Below are positions 18,170 to 26,464 of a stretch of DNA of 64,000 bases, in pieces. Source of the DNA: Methylocystis hirsuta (GTDB taxonomy: Bacteria > Pseudomonadota > Alphaproteobacteria > Rhizobiales > Beijerinckiaceae); the NCBI RefSeq assembly GCF_003722355.1, contig NZ_QWDD01000001.1, positions 310,001 to 374,000 of the forward strand, in the 5' to 3' direction. Below the pieces are notes generated by a model. It was not told the DNA's origin, ran no database searches, and saw only the letters and a program-made list of their open reading frames with translations. Numbering within the stretch: position 1 is the first letter of the stretch; the number at the start of each line of letters is the position of its first letter. The position numbers and the translations under genes were made by a program.

Positions 18170-18409
18170 TTTCCTGGTTTCGCTGGCGCAATCGCCGCTT
18201 TCCTTGCGGCCTTCGTCGTCTATGAGAGTCTGATTCTGGCGATCACGGCGGCGACGGGACTCGGCGTCGATCATTTCACCGCGCCCGTTGTCTCGCGAAT
18301 CTTTTTCATCAATCTCGGCGCCTTTGCCGCGCTGTTGATGTTGAAGGCCGCAGGCGCCGCGGTCGCGAATCGCGATTTGACGAAGGCCCTCGCCTCGCGT
18401 CCGATCTAG
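18163..18409 (+). pseudogene. Truncated copy of the B12-locus membrane gene
   Basis: These 247 bases align without a gap to 12481-12727, the last 82 codons of the membrane protein gene. They still encode the helices around FLAAFVVYESLI and the ending LASRPI. The 5' half is missing and is replaced by pduO-like sequence. An open frame runs from 18086 through both parts, but the start has no credible ribosome site or family homology, so I call it a pseudogene. Confidence 0.75.
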
Positions 18410-18612
18410 GCGCGAGGGAGCCGTTGGTGAGGTGCGGGCATGACCTGAAGCTGACCTCTGGCCCGCAGAGGGGATGTGTCATTGCCTCCTCGGCCGCCCG
18501 ATATTTAACGGCCAATCCACGCTCAAACCTGATGAGCTGTTAATCTCGCTATCTCCATGTTGCAGATGTTCCGTTTATGTTCTAGCCTGAGTGCGCGCTT
18601 GAGGGCACTCAG

Positions 18613-19740
18613 ATGAAAGCCGCAAAGTTCTTCGATGAGAGAACCGATCAATCAGTTGTCAAAGCGCGAATCGTGGAGAAGTATTTTTATGCGTGGGCTA
18701 ACGTTGTTATGCCGACCGCGCAAAGGAGTGGCGGCCGGATAGCATATATTGACCTGTACGCGGGGCCGGGCCGATACAAGGATGGGGCGGCCTCAACGCC
18801 GCTTTTGGTGCTCCAACACGCCATCAACGATCCCAAGCTCGCGTCGATGCTCGTTGCGTTGCTGAATGACTCGGACAGCAATAAAACGTCCACGCTCAAG
18901 GCGGAAATCGACAGCCTACCCGGCATAGGCAATCTGAAACACAAGCCGGTCCTGTCGTGCGGCGAGATTGATGATGATGCCGAGAAGTACTTCAACGATG
19001 CGAAGCTTGTTCCGTCGTTTTCATTCATCGATCCCTTTGGGTACAAAGGCCTGTCCCTAAAAATCATAAGAGGGGTAATTAAGGACTGGGGCTGCGATTG
19101 CGTTTTTTTCTTCAATTACAACCGGATCAATGCAGGGATCGGAAACCAGGCTGTCACCGGCCATATGGATGCGCTGTTTGGAAAGGAACGCGCCGACGCG
19201 CTGAGAATGCGCTTGCCCCGCCTTTCGCCTGAACTCCGTGAAGCGCTGATCTTGGAAGAACTCGCCGCCGAGATCAAAGCGCTAGGCGGCACCTACGTGC
19301 TGCCCTTCACATTCAGAAATTCGAGCGGCACGCGAACGTCCCACAAGCTTGTCTTCGTGAGCAAGAGCTTCAAAGGCTACGCCATCATGAAAGACATCAT
19401 GGCGAAGGAGAGTTCAACGGAGGATCAGGGCGTGCCGTCGCTGACGTATTCCCCGGCCGATTGGTCGATGCCGCTACTGTTCTCGCTGCAACGTCCACTT
19501 GATCAGCTCCGCGCCTCGCTGCTCACTGACTTTGCCGGGCAGGAGGTATCTGTTGCAGACATATATGAGCGCCACAGCGTTGATACTCCGTACGTCATTA
19601 AGAATTATAAGGAGACCCTGAAGCAGCTTGAAGCCGAGGGCAAGGTGGTCGTAAGGAGCCTTCAAGGCATCCGCCGCAAAGGGACTTTCGCCGACCACCT
19701 GCTGGTCGGTTTTCCGCCGAGTAGCATCCATGGCAAATAA
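18613..19740 (+). CDS. tcmP: Three-Cys-motif partner protein TcmP
   Basis: The 375-residue protein has a Rossmann-like N-terminal part with YIDLYAGPGRYKDG (residues 45-58), resembling an AdoMet-binding motif, and SFIDPFGYKGLS near residue 140. A C-terminal winged-helix-like portion follows (VKNY and LEAEGKVVVRS region). TcmP proteins are known as the regular genetic partners of three-Cys-motif (Gp37/Gp68, DUF5131) proteins, and that partner follows here with an 11-base overlap. Biochemical function is not established. Base composition is clearly lower in GC than in the neighbours, suggesting recent transfer. Confidence 0.88.
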   Translation: MKAAKFFDERTDQSVVKARIVEKYFYAWANVVMPTAQRSGGRIAYIDLYAGPGRYKDGAASTPLLVLQHAINDPKLASMLVALLNDSDSNKTSTLKAEIDSLPGIGNLKHKPVLSCGEIDDDAEKYFNDAKLVPSFSFIDPFGYKGLSLKIIRGVIKDWGCDCVFFFNYNRINAGIGNQAVTGHMDALFGKERADALRMRLPRLSPELREALILEELAAEIKALGGTYVLPFTFRNSSGTRTSHKLVFVSKSFKGYAIMKDIMAKESSTEDQGVPSLTYSPADWSMPLLFSLQRPLDQLRASLLTDFAGQEVSVADIYERHSVDTPYVIKNYKETLKQLEAEGKVVVRSLQGIRRKGTFADHLLVGFPPSSIHGK

Positions 19741-20482
19741 CTCTTCAATTGAATGGACGGAAGCGACTTGGAACCCGGTTGTCGGCTGCACGATCATTTC
19801 GCCGGGGTGCACGAACTGCTACGCGATGCGTATGGCGCTTCGCCTGGAGGCGATGGGCCAACTTAAATACGCTGGCACGACGCGTATATCTGGCGGACGC
19901 CCAAAGTGGAACGGCGTTGTGCGGATGGACGAGGAATCGCTATTGCTCCCGATGAAGTGGAGAAACGGCCGAAGGATCTTCGTAAACTCAATGTCCGACC
20001 TTTTTCACGAAAACGTTCCGCTGTTCTTTATAAAGCGCGTGTTTGCAACGATGCGGAGAACGCCGCAGCATACCTACCAAATATTGACAAAGCGGGCTGA
20101 ACGTCTCGAAGAGCTTTCACCGAAACTTACTTGGCCCGCGAACGTGTGGATGGGGGTGAGTATCGAGAGCGAGAATTATATTTTCAGAATCGGCCACCTG
20201 CGTCGCGCAAAAGCAGCAGTCAAGTTCCTGAGCCTCGAACCTTTGCTGGGACCACTCGACAATCTCGATCTAGGTGGCATTGATTGGGTTATCGCAGGTG
20301 GTGAAAGCGGTCCCCATGCCAGGGCTGTCGATCCGGATTGGATTCGCAGCATTCGGGATCAGTGTTTCGATGCAGAGGTTGCCTTTCACTTCAAGCAATG
20401 GGGTGGGGTCAACAAAAAGAGGACCGGCCGCATTCTCGATGGTCGCACTTGGGATGAGTTTCCCGTCGGCGCCGGCGGCTAA
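19730..20482 (+). CDS. Phage Gp37/Gp68-type three-Cys-motif protein (DUF5131)
   Basis: The 250-residue protein opens with IEWTEATWNPVVGC and has three cysteines at 20, 27 and 30 (CTIISPGCTNCYA), the diagnostic three-Cys motif. This looks like an iron-sulfur or radical-SAM-like site. Further family marks are NSMSDLFHE, ILTKRAERL, VWMGVSIES, LEPLLGPL, VIAGGESG and HFKQWGG. Its start lies inside the 3' end of tcmP, so the two are translated together. The family is widespread in phages and genomic islands; its reaction is unknown to me. Confidence 0.9.
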   Translation: MANNSSIEWTEATWNPVVGCTIISPGCTNCYAMRMALRLEAMGQLKYAGTTRISGGRPKWNGVVRMDEESLLLPMKWRNGRRIFVNSMSDLFHENVPLFFIKRVFATMRRTPQHTYQILTKRAERLEELSPKLTWPANVWMGVSIESENYIFRIGHLRRAKAAVKFLSLEPLLGPLDNLDLGGIDWVIAGGESGPHARAVDPDWIRSIRDQCFDAEVAFHFKQWGGVNKKRTGRILDGRTWDEFPVGAGG

Positions 20483-20592
20483 ACATGGGTAATGGGCATT
20501 TCGGTCTGCGGGTCCAGAGCCAACCGCTTTAGACCGGTAGTATCTACTGCTTGGGGAATGCCCGCTCCTAGTACTAACCCGCCGCTCCAAAA

Positions 20593-20794
20593 CCCTCACC
20601 CCCCAGCATTCGGTCGGCATGTCCGCTTTGCTGGTCCGGAAGCCGCGCCAGCGCGAACAATAAATCGCTCAGGCGATTGAGATGGCGAGCGCGCTCTCGG
20701 GCGCGGGCGACCGCTTCGAGCGCCGCGGTCTCGGCGTCGCCAGACGCAAGATCGATCTGCCGCGCTTTGGGCTGACGATGGCGCTGATTTGTAG
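20593..20794 (-). pseudogene. Internally deleted pduO pseudogene
   Basis: Two blocks match the intact pduO gene in the same orientation. The left block (20593 to about 20684) covers the C-terminal part, encoding LNRLSDLLFALARLPDQQSGHADRMLGG. The right block (about 20705-20794) covers a middle part, encoding RQIDLASGDAETAALEAV. The sequence between them in the intact gene is missing, and the N-terminal ATP-binding region is absent. It cannot make a working adenosyltransferase. Confidence 0.8.
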
Positions 20795-20952
20795 ACTCAC
20801 CGCCACAGAATGACCGGAATTTCCGGTCAAAGCCGACGTTCTTTACATTCCGAAAAGCAAGTGATGGCAAGGTCTCGGCTCAGTAAAGACGCTCAGCAGG
20901 TTCAGGCCGAAGTATTCTTTGGTCGGCAACTGGACATGGGAACTCCAAAATC

Positions 20953-21660
20953 ATGATCAAGGACAATGGGATCGCCGACGCCGGCGAAAGAAACGAGGTA
21001 GCTCGACTTGGGCTTGCGTCGGGGCGTCTCAACCGCCGGTCGTTTCTGGTCGGCTCCGCCGCCGGGCTCGGCGCGGCCGGGCTCGCCGGCTGCGTGTCAG
21101 ACGACATGGGCCGCGCCGAGGCGGCGAAGTTTTACGCCGCCGTGCCCAACGATAAATACCCGATCCCGGCGGTCGACATCGGCAAGCTCCATCCGAAATA
21201 TTTTCGCAAGACGGTGCGCTACGAAAGCAAGGAAGCGCCCGGCACGATCATCGTCGATCCCGCCAATTATTATGTCTACCGCATCGAAGGCGACGGAAAC
21301 GCCACCCGCTACGGCGCCAATGTCAGCCGCACCGGCTTCCTGTGGAGCGGCGAGGTTTATGTCGGGCGCAAGGCCGAATGGCCCACCTGGACGCCGCCCA
21401 GGGAGATGATCGCGCGCCAGCCGGAGGCGCGCAAATATGCCGGCGGCATGCCGGGAGGTCTGGAAAATCCGCTCGGCGCCCGCGTGCTGTATCTCTATAA
21501 GAACGGCGCCTACACGGTCTACACGATCTATAGCACCAGCGACCCCGAGACGATCGGGCAGGGCATAACGAGCGGCTGTACCGGCCTCCTCAGTCAGGAC
21601 ATGATCGACCTCTATTCGCGAACGCCGGTCAAGACGAAGGTGGTCATGCTGCCGGCATAG
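20953..21660 (+). CDS. YkuD-type L,D-transpeptidase-like lipoprotein or Tat protein
   Basis: The 235-residue protein has a twin-arginine motif RRSFLVG followed by a hydrophobic stretch ending in LAGC, so it is probably exported folded and lipidated. The C-terminal domain is YkuD-like: GTIIVDPANYYVYRI, NPLGARVLYLY, DPETIGQGITSGC and DMIDLYSRTPVKTKVVML. The catalytic cysteine is present, but the usual conserved histidine (IHG) reads IYS, and the arginine after the cysteine (GCIR) reads GCTG. It could be a divergent enzyme or an inactive peptidoglycan binder. Confidence 0.85.
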   Translation: MIKDNGIADAGERNEVARLGLASGRLNRRSFLVGSAAGLGAAGLAGCVSDDMGRAEAAKFYAAVPNDKYPIPAVDIGKLHPKYFRKTVRYESKEAPGTIIVDPANYYVYRIEGDGNATRYGANVSRTGFLWSGEVYVGRKAEWPTWTPPREMIARQPEARKYAGGMPGGLENPLGARVLYLYKNGAYTVYTIYSTSDPETIGQGITSGCTGLLSQDMIDLYSRTPVKTKVVMLPA

Positions 21661-21730
21661 CGGACCGACCGGAATCGGTCGGGAGCCCCCGTCGGCCTGT
21701 CGTTCGCTAACACGCGACCGCCCACAACCT

Positions 21731-22255
21731 TCACCCGCCGAGCATCCGGTCCGCGTGTCCGCTGCGCAGATCCGCGAGCCGCGCCAGCGCGAACAATAGA
21801 TCGCTCAGGCGATTGAGATAGGCGAGGGCGCTCTGCGGCGCCGGAGGATCTTCGAGCGCGGCGACGCTGCGTTCGGCCCGCCGGGCGACGGCGCGCGCCA
21901 TGTGGAGACGCGCGCTCGCCTCGGCCTCTCCCGGATAGATGAAATCGCGCAAGGGCGGCAGAGCGTCGGTGGCGCGATCGATCTCGGCTTCGAGCGCCGC
22001 GGTCTCGGCGTCGTCGAAGGCAAGATCGATTTTCCGGGCTTCGGCGCTGACGATGGCGCTGATTGTGTAGAGCGCCTTTTGAGCGCGGCACAAAATATCA
22101 GTCGCCTCGGGGAAGACGACGCGCGCGAGACCCAGGCTCGCCGTCAATTCGTCGAGATCGCCGACCGCCGCCACGCGCGGATCGAACTTCGCCGCCCGCC
22201 GGCCTGAGAAGAGACTCGTCTGGCCTCTGTCGCCTTTTTTCGTATAGAGCTTCAT
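21731..22255 (-). CDS. pduO: Cob(I)alamin adenosyltransferase, PduO type
   Basis: The 174-residue cytosolic enzyme transfers the adenosyl group of ATP to cob(I)alamin, making adenosylcobalamin. It shows the N-terminal nucleotide-binding motif KLYTKKGDRGQTSLFSGRR, then VGDLDELTASLGLAR and the C-terminal NRLSDLLFALAR. ATG 22255 starts the conserved sequence. It makes the ligand that the upstream B12 riboswitch would sense. Degenerate copies of its 3' part lie at 20593, 18119 and 13783. Confidence 0.94.
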   Translation of the reverse strand: MKLYTKKGDRGQTSLFSGRRAAKFDPRVAAVGDLDELTASLGLARVVFPEATDILCRAQKALYTISAIVSAEARKIDLAFDDAETAALEAEIDRATDALPPLRDFIYPGEAEASARLHMARAVARRAERSVAALEDPPAPQSALAYLNRLSDLLFALARLADLRSGHADRMLGG

Positions 22256-22602
22256 CGCCGTCACGCGCACCCCCGTCTCTTCGTTACCTCACGCCAGTCG
22301 TTACCTCACGCCAGGCCGGATGGTCATCCCATAAACGCTTCTCTCGAAAAAGCTTCGGTGAAGGCGGCGCCAGGCAAGGCGCTGCTTTGACGCCGCCGGG
22401 CGGCGCCGCCAACGCGTGGCGCCATTGTTTTCATTGGCGGTGGCCCGGCGTTGCGCAAGAAAAGAGGCGCGGGCGCGTCATTCGGCCACTCGCCTTTCAG
22501 GCGCGGATCGGCTATGTAAGAAAACGTCCAAACTAGACGGCGGGCAGGACGGGGCCTTGTCGTCGGTTTCAGAGGCAAAGAGAAAAATCAAAGGGTTGGA
22601 GC
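22256..22602. other. pduO-hemA intergenic region with a 17-base tandem duplication
   Basis: No gene is supported between these divergent genes. The unit TCGTTACCTCACGCCAG occurs twice back to back at 22281-22297 and 22298-22314, without a mismatch. The remainder shows no clear promoter or structured RNA. Confidence 0.6.
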
Positions 22603-23889
22603 ATGGTCTATCGGCGTTACTTCGAGGCCGCCGTCTCCCGTCTAAAGGACGAGCGCCGCTACCGCGTCTTTGCGCGTCTGGAGCGCGACGTCGAAGCTTT
22701 TCCGCTCGCCAATTGGCATCGCGACGACGGCTCGGTCGAGCCCGTCACAATATGGTGCTCCAACGACTATCTCGGCATGGGTCAGCACCCCGACGTGATC
22801 GCCGCGATGGTCGACACGGCTGGCAGGGTCGGCGCCGGTTCGGGCGGCACGCGCAACATTTCCGGCACCAGCCACGCCATCGTCGAGCTTGAGCGCGAAC
22901 TTGCCGATCTTCACGGCAAGGAAGCCGCGCTCGTCTTCACCTCGGGCTGGATTTCCAATCTCGCGGCGATTTCGACCATCGCCGATCTGCTTCCCAACTG
23001 CGTCATTCTGTCCGACGCCTCGAATCACAATTCGATGATCGAAGGCGTGAAGCGCTCGCGCGCCGAAAAGAAGATCTTTCGCCACAACGATCTTGCGCAT
23101 CTTGAAGAGCTGTTGATCGAGGCGGGCGATCGGCCCAAGCTCGTCGTCTTCGAAAGCCTCTATTCGATGAACGGCAATATCGCGCCCGTCGCCGACATCG
23201 TCGCGCTCGCCGAGCGCTATGGCGCGATGACCTATGTCGACGAGGTGCATGCGGTCGGCATGTATGGCGCGCGCGGCGGCGGCGTCTGCGAGCGCGAAGG
23301 CGTAATGGCGCGCGTCCACGTGATCGAGGGCACGCTCGCCAAGGGCTTCGGCACCATGGGCGGCTATATCGCCGGCGACGCCGTGATCATTGACGCGATC
23401 CGGTCCTATGCGGCTTCCTTCATCTTCACGACGGCGCTGCCGCCGGCGGTCGCCGCCGCGGCCTGCGCCGCGGTGCGGCTGCTCAAGCGCCGGCCGGATT
23501 TGCGCGCGGCGCATCAGCGCGCGTCGCATATCACCAAGCACGCCCTCGCCGCCGCCGGCCTGCCGGTGTTGGAAAACGGCTCGCATATCGTGCCGGTGAT
23601 GGTGCGCGACGCCGAGCTCTGCAAGGCTGCGAGCGACATGCTGCTCGATCGCCACTCGATCTACATCCAGCCGATCAACTACCCGACGGTGGCCAAGGGA
23701 AGCGAGCGGCTGCGCGTCACGCCGACGCCCTGCCACACGCAGGCGCATATCGCGAATCTCGTCGAGTCGCTCGTCGACGTCTGGCACACGCTCGGCATTC
23801 CCTTCGTCGCGCCGCCGTCGCATCTTCATATCGAGGAGAAGAGCGACGGGAAGTGCAGCTATCCCGAGATCAAACTCGCGGCGCAGTAA
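22603..23889 (+). CDS. hemA: 5-aminolevulinate synthase
   Basis: The 428-residue PLP enzyme condenses glycine and succinyl-CoA to 5-aminolevulinate, the first step of heme and tetrapyrrole synthesis in alphaproteobacteria. Visible marks are the N-terminal [13 protein letters not shown], the glycine-rich [20 protein letters not shown], the PLP-binding [10 protein letters not shown] and the Schiff-base lysine in EGTLAKGFG. Length is normal. It ends at a strong hairpin terminator. Its place beside pduO puts two tetrapyrrole-linked genes side by side, though transcribed divergently. Confidence 0.96.
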   Translation: MVYRRYFEAAVSRLKDERRYRVFARLERDVEAFPLANWHRDDGSVEPVTIWCSNDYLGMGQHPDVIAAMVDTAGRVGAGSGGTRNISGTSHAIVELERELADLHGKEAALVFTSGWISNLAAISTIADLLPNCVILSDASNHNSMIEGVKRSRAEKKIFRHNDLAHLEELLIEAGDRPKLVVFESLYSMNGNIAPVADIVALAERYGAMTYVDEVHAVGMYGARGGGVCEREGVMARVHVIEGTLAKGFGTMGGYIAGDAVIIDAIRSYAASFIFTTALPPAVAAAACAAVRLLKRRPDLRAAHQRASHITKHALAAAGLPVLENGSHIVPVMVRDAELCKAASDMLLDRHSIYIQPINYPTVAKGSERLRVTPTPCHTQAHIANLVESLVDVWHTLGIPFVAPPSHLHIEEKSDGKCSYPEIKLAAQ

Positions 23890-23910
23890 GGCGTCGCTCG
23901 CGAACGCAAA

Positions 23911-23946
23911 AAAAGCGCCGGCCCCCCATGGCCGGCGCTTTGTTTT
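23911..23946. terminator. Bidirectional terminator between hemA and the subtilase gene
   Basis: An 11-base stem AAAGCGCCGGC / GCCGGCGCTTT encloses a short loop, with an A run before and a T run after it. It can end transcription from both convergent genes. Confidence 0.9.
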
Positions 23947-23959
23947 TTGGACCGCTGAG

Positions 23960-26275
23960 TTACTGCGGCTTACGCGGCGGCGCGAGACGCCAGGTCACGC
24001 GGCCGACTTCCTCGTCGCCATACATCTGCCGCGCGGAGATCTCGAACTCCTGCTTGCGCATGTCCTCGGGAATTTTCACGAGGAGTCGCATCGGAATTCG
24101 CGCTTTCGCCGGGAAGGCCACATCGGCGAAAATAGTGCGTCCCGCCGGCTTGATGGCGACGACGCCACGCCGCTCGCGGTCGGCGCCCTTGACGGGCCGC
24201 GCGGCGATCTTCACGAGTTCAGCCCATTCCAAAGGCACCTCAAGCATCGCTTCCGCCTTCACGGGAAGACGGCTGGCGATCTCCAGCCGCATGCGCCGCG
24301 CCTTGTCCGGCGCGCCGGCCATAAGGAACGGCAGTGCGACGAAGCCCGGAGGCTGCGCGCCCGCGGGCGGCGTATTGTTCACGACGTTGAAGTTGCGCCA
24401 GGTCACATTGTTGTTGTTGCGGATGAAGGTGCGGAAATTATCCCAGTCGAGGAAATCCGCGGGCGCCGGGGCGGGATCGCCCGTCGCGCCGATCAACGCC
24501 ACGAAGCAATAATGTCCGGGCGCCGGAATGTCGGCGGCCTGCCACTGGATCGCATCCGAAACCGTGAGCTGATCGCCGGTCGGAACGGACGGCAGAGTGG
24601 TCGATCCCAACGGATTCCATTGGTCGGGCGTCAGTAGCGTCGAGGGCGGCGCCCAAAAGACTGTCGCCTCGACGTTGTTCGCCGCCGAGCCGCCGCGATT
24701 GCGCATGCGGACATAGACGAAATTGTCCTGGCCCGCTTCCGCCTCATAGCCGAGCGTGGCGCTGTTCTCGACGCCGCTGCCTTGGCCGAAGGCGGCCTGC
24801 GGATCGGCGACGGCGTTCTGACGCAGGATGACGTCAGGGCTCGCCGAGATCGCGCCCACATGGGCGTCGCCGCTATCGCCGACGAAATCGCGCAGATAGA
24901 CGTCGGGCGCCAGACTGAGCACGTCGCCGTCGATGATCGCGCGCAGATTGGGCATCACGCCAATGCGGTCGACCGCAGGAGTCTGCGAGGGCGTGCCATT
25001 GGCGGGAAGACTCAAGATCTGGCGCAACTGCCACGGGGCGAAGCGATGGCCGAGAGCGGCTTGCGCCAGACCCTGGACGGCGAGCGCCGCGCCCGTCACG
25101 ATGGGCGACGCGCTCGACGTGCCGTTGAACCCGGTCGTATAGAGGTTCGTCGCGACGTTAGAGTTGTCCGAAGAGAGCGTATCGACATTCTCTCCCCAGC
25201 CATAGCAGTCGATGCGGCTGCCGAAGCAGGAGAAGCCGAGCCGCGTATGCGGCGCGGTCGACGATCCCGCGCCGACGATGATCGCGCCGGAATCCTTGAA
25301 GTCGGCGCTGGCGCGATTGAAGACGAGCTCTCCGCTTACGCTGACCGTATCCAAATCGACGCCGCCATTGCCGCCGGCTTCGACGACGACGACGCCCAGC
25401 GCCGTCGCGAGCCGAATGACGTCGAACACCGCGGGCTCGATCTCCACCGGCACTTTGACGTAGCCGGCGAAGCTCGTCTGCGCCTCGAGTAGAAGCACGT
25501 CGCCGAAATTCATGACCGCGATGGCGTCGAGAATGGGCTGAGAGGTGCTGTAGCCGCCGCCCGAAAGCCACTGACCGACGACGCGCACGGACCCGAGCTT
25601 CGGCGTGACGCCGACGCAGCCCACCATATTGTCCACCGCGCAGATTTCTCCGAGCACGCCACTGCCGTGGAAGAAGAAGGAATTGTTCAACCCGGAAATG
25701 ATCGAGATGTTATGCGCCGCGAGATCTTCGTGATTGAGCGTCCAGCCCCATTCGAGATCGACCAGCGCCTGATTGGCGCCGTCGCCGCCGGGGAACAGCC
25801 ACGCGTATTCCGCGTCAATGCCGTCTGGCGCGGCGTCGAGATAACCCTGGTTCATGCTGCGCGGATCATCGGCGGCGTTGACCAGCGGCGGCTCGACGGG
25901 CTTTGGTTCGACATAGGCTTTTTCGACGGACGGCCACTGCGAAACGATCCTCGCGACGGTCTCCGGCGCCGCGTCGTCTGGCACGTTGAGCACGAAATAG
26001 CCGAGGAAATCCGGGGCGTGATAGCTCGGATCGCCGACTTCGGCGCGCGCCATCAGGTCACGAATCTCGTCCGCTTTCTTCGAAGCGAAGAGAGGGGCCA
26101 TGGAAATGCCCTTGAACTGCTCGGCAAGGCGCGTCCACGCGCCATGAAACCGACGCTCGATTTCTTTTTCCACCGTGGCGTCGTAGGGCAGTTCTATGCG
26201 ATCGCGGAATTTGACGACGACTCGCGGATGGTAGCTTCCGATGCGCGCGTCTTTTGGGGCAACATGCTTAGCCAT
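23960..26275 (-). CDS. Subtilisin-like (S8) serine peptidase
   Basis: The 771-residue protein has a subtilase catalytic domain at about residues 165-450. The aspartate is in ALVDLEWGW, the histidine in FFHGSGVLGE (replacing the usual HGTHVAG) and the serine in GTSSASPIV. The C-terminal 300 residues look like beta-rich domains. The ATG at 26275 has an excellent ribosome site, GGAGG. No signal peptide or Tat motif is visible, which is unusual for a subtilase, so it may be cytoplasmic or exported by another route. It stands alone. Substrate unknown. Confidence 0.9.
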   Translation of the reverse strand: MAKHVAPKDARIGSYHPRVVVKFRDRIELPYDATVEKEIERRFHGAWTRLAEQFKGISMAPLFASKKADEIRDLMARAEVGDPSYHAPDFLGYFVLNVPDDAAPETVARIVSQWPSVEKAYVEPKPVEPPLVNAADDPRSMNQGYLDAAPDGIDAEYAWLFPGGDGANQALVDLEWGWTLNHEDLAAHNISIISGLNNSFFFHGSGVLGEICAVDNMVGCVGVTPKLGSVRVVGQWLSGGGYSTSQPILDAIAVMNFGDVLLLEAQTSFAGYVKVPVEIEPAVFDVIRLATALGVVVVEAGGNGGVDLDTVSVSGELVFNRASADFKDSGAIIVGAGSSTAPHTRLGFSCFGSRIDCYGWGENVDTLSSDNSNVATNLYTTGFNGTSSASPIVTGAALAVQGLAQAALGHRFAPWQLRQILSLPANGTPSQTPAVDRIGVMPNLRAIIDGDVLSLAPDVYLRDFVGDSGDAHVGAISASPDVILRQNAVADPQAAFGQGSGVENSATLGYEAEAGQDNFVYVRMRNRGGSAANNVEATVFWAPPSTLLTPDQWNPLGSTTLPSVPTGDQLTVSDAIQWQAADIPAPGHYCFVALIGATGDPAPAPADFLDWDNFRTFIRNNNNVTWRNFNVVNNTPPAGAQPPGFVALPFLMAGAPDKARRMRLEIASRLPVKAEAMLEVPLEWAELVKIAARPVKGADRERRGVVAIKPAGRTIFADVAFPAKARIPMRLLVKIPEDMRKQEFEISARQMYGDEEVGRVTWRLAPPRKPQ

Positions 26276-26464
26276 ATAAACCTCCATGAAAAAATGCGCC
26301 TGGCCGCATCGCGAGCAGGGCGATGCAAACTCGCTTAGGCGTGCGACGCATGCTGTGCGCCGCCGCACAATAGTTGGAGGTTAGGGAAGTCGCGGCAAGG
26401 GCCGCCGCCGGCTTCACGACGCGGCCCTCCCGATTCGAACGTCACTTTCGTATAGAAAGGCCGC

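Noticed and set aside
18086..18409. Open frame joining the pduO scar and the membrane gene copy as a real gene
   Set aside because: The first part comes from non-coding-strand pduO sequence, there is no good ribosome site, and the membrane part lacks its first half.
26401..26464. CGATTCGAAC-like phrase recalling a tRNA T-loop
   Set aside because: No acceptor or anticodon stems can be drawn around it.
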